Assembly (NCBI GenBank): GCA_949298955.1
Contig: CASFYQ010000001.1
Location: forward strand, 1 to 64,000
Direction: 5' to 3'
Origin: an uncultured Bacteroidales bacterium
GTDB taxonomy: Bacteria > Bacteroidota > Bacteroidia > Bacteroidales > Barnesiellaceae
DNA length: 64,000 bases
Made by a program: the position numbers and the translations under genes. Shown here piece after piece: positions 1 to 8,315 of the stretch (positions within the stretch are counted from its first letter, which is position 1; every line of letters begins with the position of its first letter). Under the pieces are notes generated by a model that saw only the letters and a list, made by a program, of their open reading frames with translations, was not told the DNA's origin and made no database searches.

Positions 1-75
1 CATTCCGAACAGAGAAGTTAAGCCCCGTCACGCCGATGGTACTGCGCCAGTGGGAGAGTAGGTAGCCGCCACCTT
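1..75 (+). rRNA. rrf: 5S ribosomal RNA, 3' part
   Basis: The window opens inside a 5S rRNA gene. The string CCGAACAGAGAAGTTAAGCC followed by GGTACTGC and GGGAGAGTAGGT is the conserved loop B to helix IV-V part of 5S rRNA. The 5' third is outside the window, so an rRNA operon lies to the left. An intrinsic terminator follows a few bases after the end, which fits 5S as the last gene of the operon. The exact mature 3' end is estimated. Confidence 0.92.
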
Positions 76-80
76 AAAAA

Positions 81-124
81 GAGAGCCGGAAGGGAACAAC
101 CACCCCTCCGGCTCTCCCTGTTTT
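81..124 (+). terminator. Intrinsic terminator of the rRNA operon
   Basis: A 10-bp stem GAGAGCCGGA / TCCGGCTCTC (81-90 with 107-116), extended by AGGG/CCCC pairing, is followed by CCTGTTTTAA. It lies immediately after the 5S end and fits termination of the rRNA transcript. The loop is AACAACCA-like. Confidence 0.85.
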
Positions 125-480
125 AAACCACCGCCTCATCTTCTCACACGCACACACCACCACACACCGCCGCCCCTTCTTTCCATACACACACCACGCC
201 ACACCACCTGCCCCCTCCACACACCTCCACACCCGCTCTTTCTTTCCACACGCATACCACCCCCGGTTTTCACATATCACCCCCACTTCCCCACACCATT
301 TCCTCTCCTAATCCCCCTCCTAATCCCCCGGCTACCCCGCACCATGCCCAAGCTGCCACAGCCGCGTCTGGTGTGGGGGAGATGAATCCTACATCAGAGT
401 GGGGATATGCGGAATAAAGGGTGAATCGACCGAAATATTCGATAGGGTTGTCATGTGGGTGGTATTTTCTTATTGGTAAG
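125..480. other. Noncoding, C/A-rich low-complexity stretch after the rRNA operon
   Basis: No convincing gene is seen. Positions about 130-300 are made of CACA, CCACC and CCCC runs on the + strand and contain almost no G for about 150 bases. The only open frame (minus strand) is low-complexity (Cys, Val, Arg and Gly rich) and looks like a composition artefact. From about 400 on the sequence becomes AT-richer and leads into the promoter of the WYL gene. Confidence 0.6.
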
Positions 481-489
481 GGAATTATA

Positions 490-525
490 TTTGGGGTGTA
501 TCTATGCTATATTTTTGCATAGATA
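490..525 (+). promoter_or_regulatory. Promoter with overlapping 9-bp palindrome upstream of the WYL gene
   Basis: TTTG at 490-493 and TATTTTTG at 510-517 match the Bacteroidetes -33 and -7 boxes, although the 16-base spacing is short. A perfect inverted repeat TATCTATGC (499-507) and GCATAGATA (517-525) sits on both sides of the -7 box, with a 9-base gap. Such placement is typical of a repressor operator. The next gene downstream, 140 bases away, encodes a WYL-domain regulator, so autoregulation is a reasonable inference. Confidence 0.5.
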
Positions 526-665
526 GGTATGTAATTTTGTAGCATAAAAAGAAAAGATATAAAAGGATTTCTATTCAACGGCTCCCTTGGGCTATTTATC
601 TTGGAGATATGCTTGATTTTTTCATAGCGAAATAGTAATTTCACGAAATATCATTCAATATTATT

Positions 666-1595
666 ATGGCAGCGAATAAATTTGGACGATACGTTTGGCT
701 TATCGATTTAATAAAAAATCACCCTCGTATTACCTTCAAACAGATAAGTGAGGCGTGGGCCGACTCGGACATGGGCGACGGGAAACCACTCCCGTGGCGT
801 ACCTTTATGAATCACAAGATGGCGATAGAGTCTATCTTCGACGTTATTGTCGAGTGTGATTCCAAGGCTGGTTATGGTTATTATATTGATAATGAGGAGC
901 TGTTGCAAGGCGATAATCTGCGTACGTGGCTTATCGACTCGTATGCGACTCTCAATCAGTTGCAGGCCGACAGACGATTACAGGGCCGTATCTCGTTCGA
1001 GCAGATACCTTCGGGTAGTCGCTATCTGCAAATTTTTTTGCAGGCGATGCGAAAGAACAGGGTTGTCGAGTTGGAATATCGGGCTTTCGGTAGGCCGCAC
1101 CCGAATACGTTTGAGATAGAGCCTTATCATCTCAAGGTGGTTCAGCGTCGTTGGTATCTCATCGGGCGCAGTCCCTATTATGGCAAGGTGCGCACTTATG
1201 CGCTCGACCGTATGTTGAGTGTCAAAGTAACCGACAAGATCTTCGAATATCCCGAGGATTTCGACATCGGTTGCTATTTCGAAGGGTGTGTAGGCATTAT
1301 GGCCGATGACGATATAGGGGTAGAGCGTGTGGTTATCAAGGCCTATAAATGGGCTCGTTGGTATCTCGAAACGTTGCCTTTACATGAGTCGCAACACGAA
1401 ATCGCTCGCGACGACGAGTCTATCACTTTCGAGTTGCGAGTGCGCTCTACCTTTGATTTTTTGCAACTGCTATTGCAGCAAGGCGGGCAGATAGAGGTTG
1501 TCGAGCCCGAGTGGGTTAAAGGTCGGGTGTGTGAATTGGCCGGAGAGATATTGCAACGATACCATCTGGCGGAAAAATCGGTCGGGGGAATTTAA
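666..1595 (+). CDS. WYL domain-containing transcriptional regulator
   Basis: A 309-residue protein with an N-terminal winged-helix-like segment (residues about 1-75, including FGRYVWLIDLIKNHPRITFKQ) and a central WYL domain (about 115-210). Visible WYL features are the strand VVELEYRAFG, the motif RRWYLIGRSP and the YALDRM strand. A WCX-like C-terminal extension (about 220-300, RVVIKAYKWARWYLETLPLHESQ) follows. WYL proteins are ligand-sensing regulators, often of DNA damage, phage defence or metabolism genes; the ligand here is unknown. The gene stands alone with its own promoter region and a palindrome upstream. The start at 666 is the first ATG of the frame and covers the whole HTH. Confidence 0.85.
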   Translation: MAANKFGRYVWLIDLIKNHPRITFKQISEAWADSDMGDGKPLPWRTFMNHKMAIESIFDVIVECDSKAGYGYYIDNEELLQGDNLRTWLIDSYATLNQLQADRRLQGRISFEQIPSGSRYLQIFLQAMRKNRVVELEYRAFGRPHPNTFEIEPYHLKVVQRRWYLIGRSPYYGKVRTYALDRMLSVKVTDKIFEYPEDFDIGCYFEGCVGIMADDDIGVERVVIKAYKWARWYLETLPLHESQHEIARDDESITFELRVRSTFDFLQLLLQQGGQIEVVEPEWVKGRVCELAGEILQRYHLAEKSVGGI

Positions 1596-1672
1596 ATACC
1601 TTACCACGCTTTTGATTTTGTGGCTTTGGGTTGGAGCATATTTATAATTTGTATAACTAAATAAATTGATTT

Positions 1673-1936
1673 ATGGAAATTGTACATGATGAGTCGCAGT
1701 GTCTTTTTGAGACTGTGGTCGATGGTGTGAAAGCCTATGTATCGTATGTGGTAGCCGATGGGTGCCTCGACATCGAGCATACCATCGTTCCTCGTGAGAT
1801 AGGTGGGCAGGGCATTGCCGCTGCACTGGTGAAGGCAGCCTATGACTATGCTCTGGCACACGACTTGAAACCACGAGCTACTTGTGCGTATGCTGCGGTG
1901 TGGCTGAAACGTAATCCTTCGTATGAGATAGGATAG
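1673..1936 (+). CDS. Small GNAT-like acetyltransferase (YjdJ type)
   Basis: An 87-residue protein matching the small Gcn5-related N-acetyltransferase family of the YjdJ/YidJ kind. It has the acetyl-CoA binding signature VPREIGGQGIAAALVKAAYDYA (the R/Q-x-x-G-x-G/A loop) and the C-terminal C-Y-A-A-V-W-L-K strand and helix. The length is normal for this one-domain family, whose substrate is generally unknown. It lies 77 bases after the WYL gene and is convergent with the AAA ATPase gene on the other strand. No clear terminator was found between the two convergent genes. Confidence 0.75.
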   Translation: MEIVHDESQCLFETVVDGVKAYVSYVVADGCLDIEHTIVPREIGGQGIAAALVKAAYDYALAHDLKPRATCAYAAVWLKRNPSYEIG

Positions 1937-1982
1937 GTTGTTGTCCCGTTTTTTTGTTGCGCTTTTGTCGTAGGCGCAAAGG

Positions 1983-4739
1983 TCAGCAGAATCCCACGGT
2001 GTGCCGGGGGCGCATTCCCTCGGTGTCGAAACAGGCGACATCGACCGGTAAAATGATGGTTTTGGGCGGTGCCTCGTGGGTATCGCTGAGTCGTACATAG
2101 GCATTTTGTATGATTGTGCGCGAGATGATTTTCATCGTGCGGGCATTGGCATAGCACGAGTGCCGGTCGGCAGCGAGGCTTTTGATATATCGCCGCATGA
2201 TGGTTTCGGCGTCTCGTTCAATCGAAAATTCCTTGTCGGCCAGCATCTGTTTCAAGATTTCAAACAGTTCGTCCTGCGTATAGTCTTCGAAGATGAGAGT
2301 ATGGTCAACTTCGGGTGCTCCGTTGTCGATGAGTTGTTCGACCAGTTCCTGTCGGGGAGCCCGGTTCTCGGCGATGATGAGTGCGTGAGCACCGGGCAGG
2401 GTAGAGGTGAACTCGGCCAGTTTGATGCGCAGTTGTTCGCTGTCGAAGCTGTTTGCTGCGTTTTTGAATTTGGGAGAGTCTCCGTCGATAAAGAGTAGTC
2501 CTTGTTGCGAACGTTTCATGGCTTCTTGCAACACTTCGTCGACTTTGTAGTCGGGCACATTGTAGAGTTGCTCGCCTTTGATTTCGGTGAAGGTTCCATT
2601 GTCGAGAATGTTCATGGCCTTCAACAGGTCGGTCATAATTTGGGCTACCGTACTTTTGCCGGTGCCGGTATTGCCGGCGAAACTCCATTTGAGGGGTATC
2701 TCGCCGAAGAAATTTTTTCCGTTGCGGTGTAACAGACGGGCTACCTTTACGAGGTTGTGTATGGCAGTTTTCACATTGGCAAGTCCTATCATGCGGTCGA
2801 GTCGGGCCAAGCACTCGTCGATAGCCTCCTCGTCGAACGGCTCGGAAGCGATGAGCGATTTCTCATCGATATGTTGCGGTATGTCTTCGCGTTCGATGGT
2901 AACGAGAGCGTGTTGGTCGGGCGAGGTCGAGTCGTAAATTCCGGTTTTTGCCAGGCGGGTCGCCATGGCGGGTAAAATTTTCGAGGAGATGAGACGGTTC
3001 ACATAACGGGCATTGCCAAAGTGCCGGTCGCGTTGTCGATATTCTTTTTGGATAATTTGGAACAGGGCTTCGCGGGCATCGTCTGTCATTTCATAGCCTT
3101 CGCGTCGGGTTGTGAGCCGAGCTATGTCGAGCAGTTCGTCGGGCGTGTAGTCCTCGAAATGGAAAGTAAACGGGAAGCGCGATTCCAATCCCGGGTTCGA
3201 CTCTATGAGCTGTTTCATCTCGGCCGGATAGCCCGCCAAAATGACGATAGTCCCGAAATTTTCGTCCGACAGTTTGGGGAGTAGTGTTTCGATTACCCGG
3301 TTGCCATAGTCGCGTCGGTCGCCATCTTTGTCGTTGGTAAAGAGGTTGTAAGCTTCGTCGATGAAGAGCACGCCCCCTTTGGCCGCTTCGATAGCCGCCT
3401 CGGTTTTCTGTTCGGTGTCGCCTATCCATTTTCCCACCAATTTGCTGCGGTCGGTACGTACGACGTGCCCTTTTTCGAGCAGTCCCATTTTGTGGTATAT
3501 CTCTCCGATGAAATCGGCTACGGTTGTTTTTCCTGTTCCGGGGTTGCCGGTGAATATCATGTGCAGGGGCGGAATGGAGGTCTTCAGCCCCGCCTTTTTT
3601 CGGGCTGTCAGCAGTTTCACGTAGTTGAGATGCTTGGCGATGTTCTGTTTGAGCATATCGAGGCCAATCATTTCTTGCAACGAGTCCATTGCATCTTTCT
3701 CGTTTGGCTTGTCGGGAGAAGAGGGGGCTTTCACCTCGCCCACAGGGGGGCGGGTCTGTATGGTGTAGAGATTGTATTCACCTTGTTGTTCTTCGCCGAT
3801 GTGCAGGGGGGCATTTATCATTTTCTCGCCCAGAAACCAAATCTCTACCGTATAGTCGCCCGATTCGTATGCGGTGAAATCGACAGCTTCTTGGAGGGTG
3901 TAGAGCGGGTTGTTCTCATCGTCGTACTGGACTGTAAAGGTTCCCGTTTTGTAGTATCGTGTCAGTCCGGTCGAGTCCTTGACATATAATTCATATTCAT
4001 ACTCGTGCAGGCATTCTTTTTCTTTCGATTTGCCCAAGCAGCAGAGCCCTATGTAGTAATCGTTGCCTTTTTGTGGGTCGATACCGACATAGTTTGTCGG
4101 GGGAATATTGCCTTCGGGATCGCACTCGCCAAGGCGAAAAAGCAGATAGTTGTTTATTTCGAACCGGTCATTGTATATTTGTGGGTAGGGATAGTAGGTG
4201 AAAGTTTTATGCTGGCTCTCGTCCGGGGCCGATTGTGGTGTAATCCGGATTAGCCAGTCGCCTTCGAGGGAGCTCCTCGACGAGAGATCGAAATAGGCGG
4301 TGAGCCGACTCTCCTCTTCGGTCGACAAAGAGAGCGTGATTTCAAGTTGGGCAAACGTTTTACCTTCGGGCGAGAGCAATTCGACCGAAAAGGTCTCGTT
4401 CCATCGGTTTGTAATGCCCGAGTGGTTACAGCCCATACAGGCAATCGATGCAAACAGATATTTCCCCTCGTCAATGCTGAACTGGGTGCGTTGTGAGAAC
4501 TCCTTTTCTCTTGTGGGTGAGCAATCTACGATTAGTTCAATCTCTCCCATTTTTATATTTCGGCTGTCTTCGTTTGCCTGTTCTTCGAGAAACTCTTCGA
4601 GCAGGGCCTCAAAGCTCTCATCTATGCCATCTTCGTCGCGGGGAGGCAAAGGTGTCAAGTCTGATATCCCCAGCTGGTCGAGCAGTTCTTCGTCTGATTG
4701 TTGGTGCTTTTTATGCGAGTCGGTTTCTTTTTGTGTCAT
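1983..4739 (-). CDS. Double AAA+ ATPase, CbxX/CfxQ (SpoVK-like) type, with large N-terminal region
   Basis: A 918-residue protein. Residues about 1-340 are acidic and then beta-rich, with three apparent Ig-like stretches that I do not recognise (for example DYTVEIWFLGEKM). Two AAA+ modules follow. The first has Walker A GNPGTGKTT (about 399), Walker B VLFIDEAYNLF (about 460) and the pore and sensor segments of CbxX/CfxQ proteins. The second has Walker A GNTGTGKST (about 690), but its Walker B reads LLFIDGDSP, where the catalytic Glu is replaced by Gly, so this ring half is probably inactive for hydrolysis. The architecture recalls EccA/SpoVK-type remodelling ATPases. The partner and target are unknown, and the gene is monocistronic between a convergent GNAT gene and the ROK gene. 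Confidence 0.82.
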   Translation of the reverse strand: MTQKETDSHKKHQQSDEELLDQLGISDLTPLPPRDEDGIDESFEALLEEFLEEQANEDSRNIKMGEIELIVDCSPTREKEFSQRTQFSIDEGKYLFASIACMGCNHSGITNRWNETFSVELLSPEGKTFAQLEITLSLSTEEESRLTAYFDLSSRSSLEGDWLIRITPQSAPDESQHKTFTYYPYPQIYNDRFEINNYLLFRLGECDPEGNIPPTNYVGIDPQKGNDYYIGLCCLGKSKEKECLHEYEYELYVKDSTGLTRYYKTGTFTVQYDDENNPLYTLQEAVDFTAYESGDYTVEIWFLGEKMINAPLHIGEEQQGEYNLYTIQTRPPVGEVKAPSSPDKPNEKDAMDSLQEMIGLDMLKQNIAKHLNYVKLLTARKKAGLKTSIPPLHMIFTGNPGTGKTTVADFIGEIYHKMGLLEKGHVVRTDRSKLVGKWIGDTEQKTEAAIEAAKGGVLFIDEAYNLFTNDKDGDRRDYGNRVIETLLPKLSDENFGTIVILAGYPAEMKQLIESNPGLESRFPFTFHFEDYTPDELLDIARLTTRREGYEMTDDAREALFQIIQKEYRQRDRHFGNARYVNRLISSKILPAMATRLAKTGIYDSTSPDQHALVTIEREDIPQHIDEKSLIASEPFDEEAIDECLARLDRMIGLANVKTAIHNLVKVARLLHRNGKNFFGEIPLKWSFAGNTGTGKSTVAQIMTDLLKAMNILDNGTFTEIKGEQLYNVPDYKVDEVLQEAMKRSQQGLLFIDGDSPKFKNAANSFDSEQLRIKLAEFTSTLPGAHALIIAENRAPRQELVEQLIDNGAPEVDHTLIFEDYTQDELFEILKQMLADKEFSIERDAETIMRRYIKSLAADRHSCYANARTMKIISRTIIQNAYVRLSDTHEAPPKTIILPVDVACFDTEGMRPRHTVGFC

Positions 4740-4794
4740 GGCGTTTTGTGTTTGTTGCAGGTTTTGTCAATGAGCTGAATGCTGCGGGAAGAAA

Positions 4795-6006
4795 TCACTC
4801 TTTGTCGAAATCGAACATTTTGCTGCGAGCCAGCATGCAGGCTCCCACAACTCCTGCTTTCTCTTGTAATTTGGAGAGGACGATAGCCGAGTCTTTGCTC
4901 ACCAGATTGAGCGAGTATTTCCGCACGGCACTCTTGATAGGTTGCAGGATATAGTCGCCGGTTTGGGCAAGTACACCGCCGATAATCACGAGCTCGGGGT
5001 TAAGCAGATTAATGAGGCTGGCCAGGTAACGTCCCAGTTTTTGGCCTATCTCTTCGGTGAGTTCGATACACAGCAGGTCTTCCCGGTTGGTCGCCTCGAC
5101 GATATCGAGCAGAGTGAGCGACGACTCGTCGAGTTTGATACGTTCCGACAGAATCGACTGTTTGCCTTCGTGTACACACCGCAGCAATTCCCGATAAAGC
5201 GCCTCTCCCGAGACCTCTGTTTCGAGACAGCCTCGTTTACCACAGTGGCAAATACGCTCGTTGTCGAAAACCCCGAAATGGCCAAATTCGCCGCTGAATC
5301 CCGATTTTCCGGTGTAGAGTTTCCCGTCGAATACCAAGCCGCTGCCCAGCCCCCAACTGAGGTTGATATAAATGATATTTTTCTCTCCCTTTACCACTCC
5401 CTTTACCATTTCGCCGTAGGTCATGGCTCGTGTGTCGTTGTCGATGCTCACCTCCACACCCAGCCGCTCGGTGAGAATCTCGGCTAACGGTCTCTCCTCG
5501 AAATTGAATTGTGAGAAACTGTATCCCGATTCAGGGTTGACGCGTCCCGAGATGTTGATGCCGATATTGAGTATCTTGTTCCTGTCGACGCTGATGGCTT
5601 CTAAAAAATCGCGTATGTGGGAGCACAGAATTTCGAGCCCTTCGGGGGTGTTTTCCAATCGGCAATTCACCCCCATGCGAGTTTCGACAATCCCGCCGAT
5701 GAGGTTCATGAGGGCAAAGTTGATTGAGAATTTTTTGATGTCGACTCCGATGAAATAGCCCGAATCGGGGTTCAGCCCATAGAGCGTGGGCGGGCGTCCT
5801 TCGGACGTTTCCATCTTCCCGTAGTTGATGATGTAGCCGTCGTCGAGCATTTCGGTGACAAACTTGGTAGCGGTAGGTACGCTTATGTTCAACTCTTTGG
5901 CCAGGTCGGGCAGGGTGGCCGACTGGTTGTAAAGGTAGTAGCCTATGATTTTCTTTTTCATGGCGGCACTGCGAGTGCCTTTTTCAATTTCCGAAATCAG
6001 GTTCAT
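4795..6006 (-). CDS. ROK-family transcriptional regulator (NagC/NanR-like) of the sialic acid locus
   Basis: A 403-residue protein. Residues about 10-75 form a winged HTH (LPDLAKELNISVPTATKFVTEMLDDG), and the rest is a ROK sugar-binding fold with GEFGHFG and the zinc motif CHCGKRGCLE (about 245-265). The ATP-binding DxGxT motif of true sugar kinases is degenerate (GVDIKKFSINFA), which suggests a sensor and not a kinase. It is divergent from the nanM-like gene across 136 bases holding the nan promoter, so it probably represses the locus and responds to a sialic acid catabolite. The inducer is inferred only. It could instead regulate GlcNAc or xylose genes elsewhere. Confidence 0.85.
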   Translation of the reverse strand: MNLISEIEKGTRSAAMKKKIIGYYLYNQSATLPDLAKELNISVPTATKFVTEMLDDGYIINYGKMETSEGRPPTLYGLNPDSGYFIGVDIKKFSINFALMNLIGGIVETRMGVNCRLENTPEGLEILCSHIRDFLEAISVDRNKILNIGINISGRVNPESGYSFSQFNFEERPLAEILTERLGVEVSIDNDTRAMTYGEMVKGVVKGEKNIIYINLSWGLGSGLVFDGKLYTGKSGFSGEFGHFGVFDNERICHCGKRGCLETEVSGEALYRELLRCVHEGKQSILSERIKLDESSLTLLDIVEATNREDLLCIELTEEIGQKLGRYLASLINLLNPELVIIGGVLAQTGDYILQPIKSAVRKYSLNLVSKDSAIVLSKLQEKAGVVGACMLARSKMFDFDKE

Positions 6007-6085
6007 TGTTTTACAGAGGGGGTTGTATTTTATGCAAATTTAGGAGTTTAATTTTTAAGTAACTAAATTTTTTACAAAATAAGCG

Positions 6086-6126
6086 TTGCAAGTTGAGGTT
6101 TATCGTTACATTTGACTATTGTTTAA
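6086..6126 (+). promoter_or_regulatory. Promoter of the nan locus (upstream of the NanM-like gene)
   Basis: TTG at 6086-6088, an 18-base spacer and TACATTTG at 6107-6114 match the Bacteroidetes promoter consensus. ATTGTTTAA (6118-6126) just downstream recurs after the second nan promoter and is a candidate operator for the divergent ROK regulator. An imperfect dyad TTTAAGTAACTAAA lies further upstream (about 6053-6066). Confidence 0.6.
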
Positions 6127-6142
6127 CTTGTTTTACATTTCT

Positions 6143-7294
6143 ATGAAAGTGATAAAATGTTTGACTCTCCTGAGTGTGTGGCTCGTGATGATGTGCAGTT
6201 GCCACCGGGTAGGGGTGCGTGAAGCCGGCGAATTGCCCGACTATCCTGTGCCGGGAGGCGTGTCGGCACCTTTTGCGGGGGTAGTGGGCGATTATATGAT
6301 AGTAGGCGGTGGTTGTAATTTCCCCGATGTGCCTGCCGCCGATGGCGGAGCCAAGCGCTTCTACGATAATGCCTATTGCCGGAGCATGACGGGAGACGGT
6401 GGCGAATGGCAGCCGATAGTCGACTTGCCTTTGGCTTTGGCCTATGGAGCTTCGGTCGTGACCGACGATGGAATAGTGTGTGTGGGAGGTATGTGTGCCG
6501 ACTCGGCTGTAACCCAGGCATTCCTTATCCGGCAGAAGCCTGATTGTGACGATGCTCCGATGTTTGAAATTTGCGGTTTGCCGCCGTTACCTGTGGCGGT
6601 CGACAATGGAGCTGCCGCTTTTGCCGATGGGATAGTCTATGTAGCCGGAGGCAATCAGGCCGACGGCGGGAACCGCCTCTATGCGCTTGCTCCCGGCGAT
6701 ACGGCTTGGCATTGTCTGCCCGCCTGTCCCGGGTCGAAACGGGTGCAGCCTGTCTTGCTGGCTGCGGGCGGACAGCTCTATTTGGCCGGGGGATTTTGCT
6801 ATGACCGGTTGTCAAATACTTGTACGATTCCGGCCGATATGGTACCCTACAATATTGCTACCCGGCAGTGGGGCGAGCCTGTCTCTTTCCCGGTCAAGCC
6901 TGACGGTACGCGCTATGCCCTCGTGGGCGGAAGCGGTGTGACGGTAGGAAATCGGCTGCTGTTGACCGGGGGAGTAGATTATCGGATATTCCAGGACGCG
7001 ATGGAGGGGAAAGCTCCTGCCGACTATTTAAAGAAGCCTGCCGAATGGTATCGTTTCAATAGCGATGTGCTTGTCTACGATACTGCCCGGGCCCGTTGGG
7101 AGGTGTGCCGCGATGTCGGGGGCATGAATCGGGCCGGAGGGGTGTTGCTGCTTGCCGACGACCACTTGTTTATGATTTGCGGCGAGGTGAAACCCGGGAT
7201 AAGGAGTACGCGCATAGGGGCTTATGAATTGTCGGGCTTTGGCGGCGATACGAAAGCCGCTTCCGTCGTTCGCGGGGAGAATACCGGTCGATAA
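6143..7294 (+). CDS. nanM: Kelch-repeat N-acetylneuraminate epimerase-like lipoprotein (NanM-like)
   Basis: From ATG 6143 the product is about 383 residues. It has a signal peptide and lipobox (LVMMCSC), so it is a probable periplasmic or surface lipoprotein. The start at 6143 is chosen over 6119 because it gives a normal signal peptide. The body contains repeated kelch blades (VVGDYMIVGGGCNF, VYVAGGNQADGGNRLYAL, LYLAGGFCYD, LLLTGGVDYR), with the GG plus distant Tyr/Trp pattern of a six-bladed propeller. NanM interconverts alpha and beta sialic acid anomers, which helps uptake of sialic acid released by sialidases. Its place first in the nan cluster, followed by the lyase gene, supports this role. 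Confidence 0.8.
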   Translation: MKVIKCLTLLSVWLVMMCSCHRVGVREAGELPDYPVPGGVSAPFAGVVGDYMIVGGGCNFPDVPAADGGAKRFYDNAYCRSMTGDGGEWQPIVDLPLALAYGASVVTDDGIVCVGGMCADSAVTQAFLIRQKPDCDDAPMFEICGLPPLPVAVDNGAAAFADGIVYVAGGNQADGGNRLYALAPGDTAWHCLPACPGSKRVQPVLLAAGGQLYLAGGFCYDRLSNTCTIPADMVPYNIATRQWGEPVSFPVKPDGTRYALVGGSGVTVGNRLLLTGGVDYRIFQDAMEGKAPADYLKKPAEWYRFNSDVLVYDTARARWEVCRDVGGMNRAGGVLLLADDHLFMICGEVKPGIRSTRIGAYELSGFGGDTKAASVVRGENTGR

Positions 7295-7313
7295 ATATTT
7301 TTTCACCGTTTGA

Positions 7314-7345
7314 TTTGCTTTCGTAAAGATAAAATTATATTTTTG
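7314..7345 (+). promoter_or_regulatory. Internal promoter ahead of nanA
   Basis: TTTG (7314-7317), a 20-base spacer and TATTTTTG (7338-7345) match the Bacteroidetes -33/-7 consensus closely. The likely start site is about 30 bases upstream of the nanA ATG. ATTGTTTAA at 7359-7367 repeats the motif seen after the first nan promoter. Confidence 0.7.
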
Positions 7346-7381
7346 TGTAGTTAATAAAATTGTTTAATAAATACAGCGAAT

Positions 7382-8299
7382 ATGGAAAAGATAGTAGGAT
7401 TGATCGATGCTCCGTTTACGCCGTTCTATGAAAATGGAGAGGTGAATCTGGAACCCATAGGGGAATATGCCCGCATGTTGGTGAAAAATGGATTGAAGGG
7501 TGTGTTTATCAACGGGTCGTCGGGCGAGGGCTACATGCTCACCGAAGATGAACGCATGAGACTGGCCGAAGAGTGGGTGAAAGTTGCTCCGAAAGGTTTC
7601 AAAGTAATTGTCCATGTGGGTAGCTGCTGTGTCAAGGAGAGCCGCCGGTTGGCCGAACATGCTCAAAAGATAGGTGCATGGGGCATCGGTGCCATGGCTC
7701 CTCCTTTCCCCAAAGTGGGCCGTATCGAAGAACTGGTGAAATATTGCGAGGAGATAGCCTCGGGGGCTCCCCGGTTACCCTTCTACTATTATCATATACC
7801 CGCTTTCAATGGTGCTTATCTGCCCATGACCGCTTTCCTCGAAGCTGTCGACGGGCGTATTCCCAACTTTGCCGGAATCAAATATACCTACGAGAGTATT
7901 TATGAGTATAACCAGTGCCGCCTGTACAAGAATGGCAAGTACGATATGCTTCACGGGCAGGACGAAACGATTCTCCCTTCGCTGGCTATGGGTGGTGCAC
8001 AAGGTGGCATAGGCGGTACGACCAATTATAACGGCATCAATTTGGTGGGGATTATCGATGCCTGGAATGCCGGTGATATTGAGAAGGCCCGCGAATTGCA
8101 GAATTTCTCACAAGCCGTCATCAACGTTATTTGCCACTATCGGGGTAATATTGTGGCCGGCAAGCGCATTATGAAACTTATCGGACTCGACCTGGGCAAG
8201 AATCGCACCCCGTTCCAAAACATGACCGACGACGAGGAGGCCCGCATGAAAGCCGAACTGGAATCGATAGGTTTCTTTGAGCGTTGCAACAAATTCTAA
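7382..8299 (+). CDS. nanA: N-acetylneuraminate lyase
   Basis: A 305-residue TIM-barrel aldolase of the DapA/NanA superfamily. Visible family motifs are the carboxylate-binding loop FINGSSGEGYML (about 38-50), the catalytic Tyr in PFYYYHIPAF (about 137-146) and the Schiff-base Lys in FAGIKYTYESI (about 165). It splits sialic acid into N-acetylmannosamine and pyruvate in the cytoplasm. Length and motifs are normal for a NAL. It is followed after 16 bases by the AGE epimerase gene that uses its product. The family also contains dihydrodipicolinate synthases and other aldolases, but the surrounding genes make the lyase assignment strong. Confidence 0.92.
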   Translation: MEKIVGLIDAPFTPFYENGEVNLEPIGEYARMLVKNGLKGVFINGSSGEGYMLTEDERMRLAEEWVKVAPKGFKVIVHVGSCCVKESRRLAEHAQKIGAWGIGAMAPPFPKVGRIEELVKYCEEIASGAPRLPFYYYHIPAFNGAYLPMTAFLEAVDGRIPNFAGIKYTYESIYEYNQCRLYKNGKYDMLHGQDETILPSLAMGGAQGGIGGTTNYNGINLVGIIDAWNAGDIEKARELQNFSQAVINVICHYRGNIVAGKRIMKLIGLDLGKNRTPFQNMTDDEEARMKAELESIGFFERCNKF

Positions 8300-8315
8300 T
8301 CGGGAGGTGATAACG

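Noticed and set aside
74-286. Small minus-strand frame after the 5S gene
   Set aside because: It is low-complexity (Cys, Val, Arg and Gly rich), overlaps the rRNA terminator and comes from CA-rich DNA.
1937-1982. TTGCGC/GCGCAA inverted repeat between the GNAT and AAA genes as a terminator
   Set aside because: The stem is short and not followed by a T-run on either strand. It could be chance.
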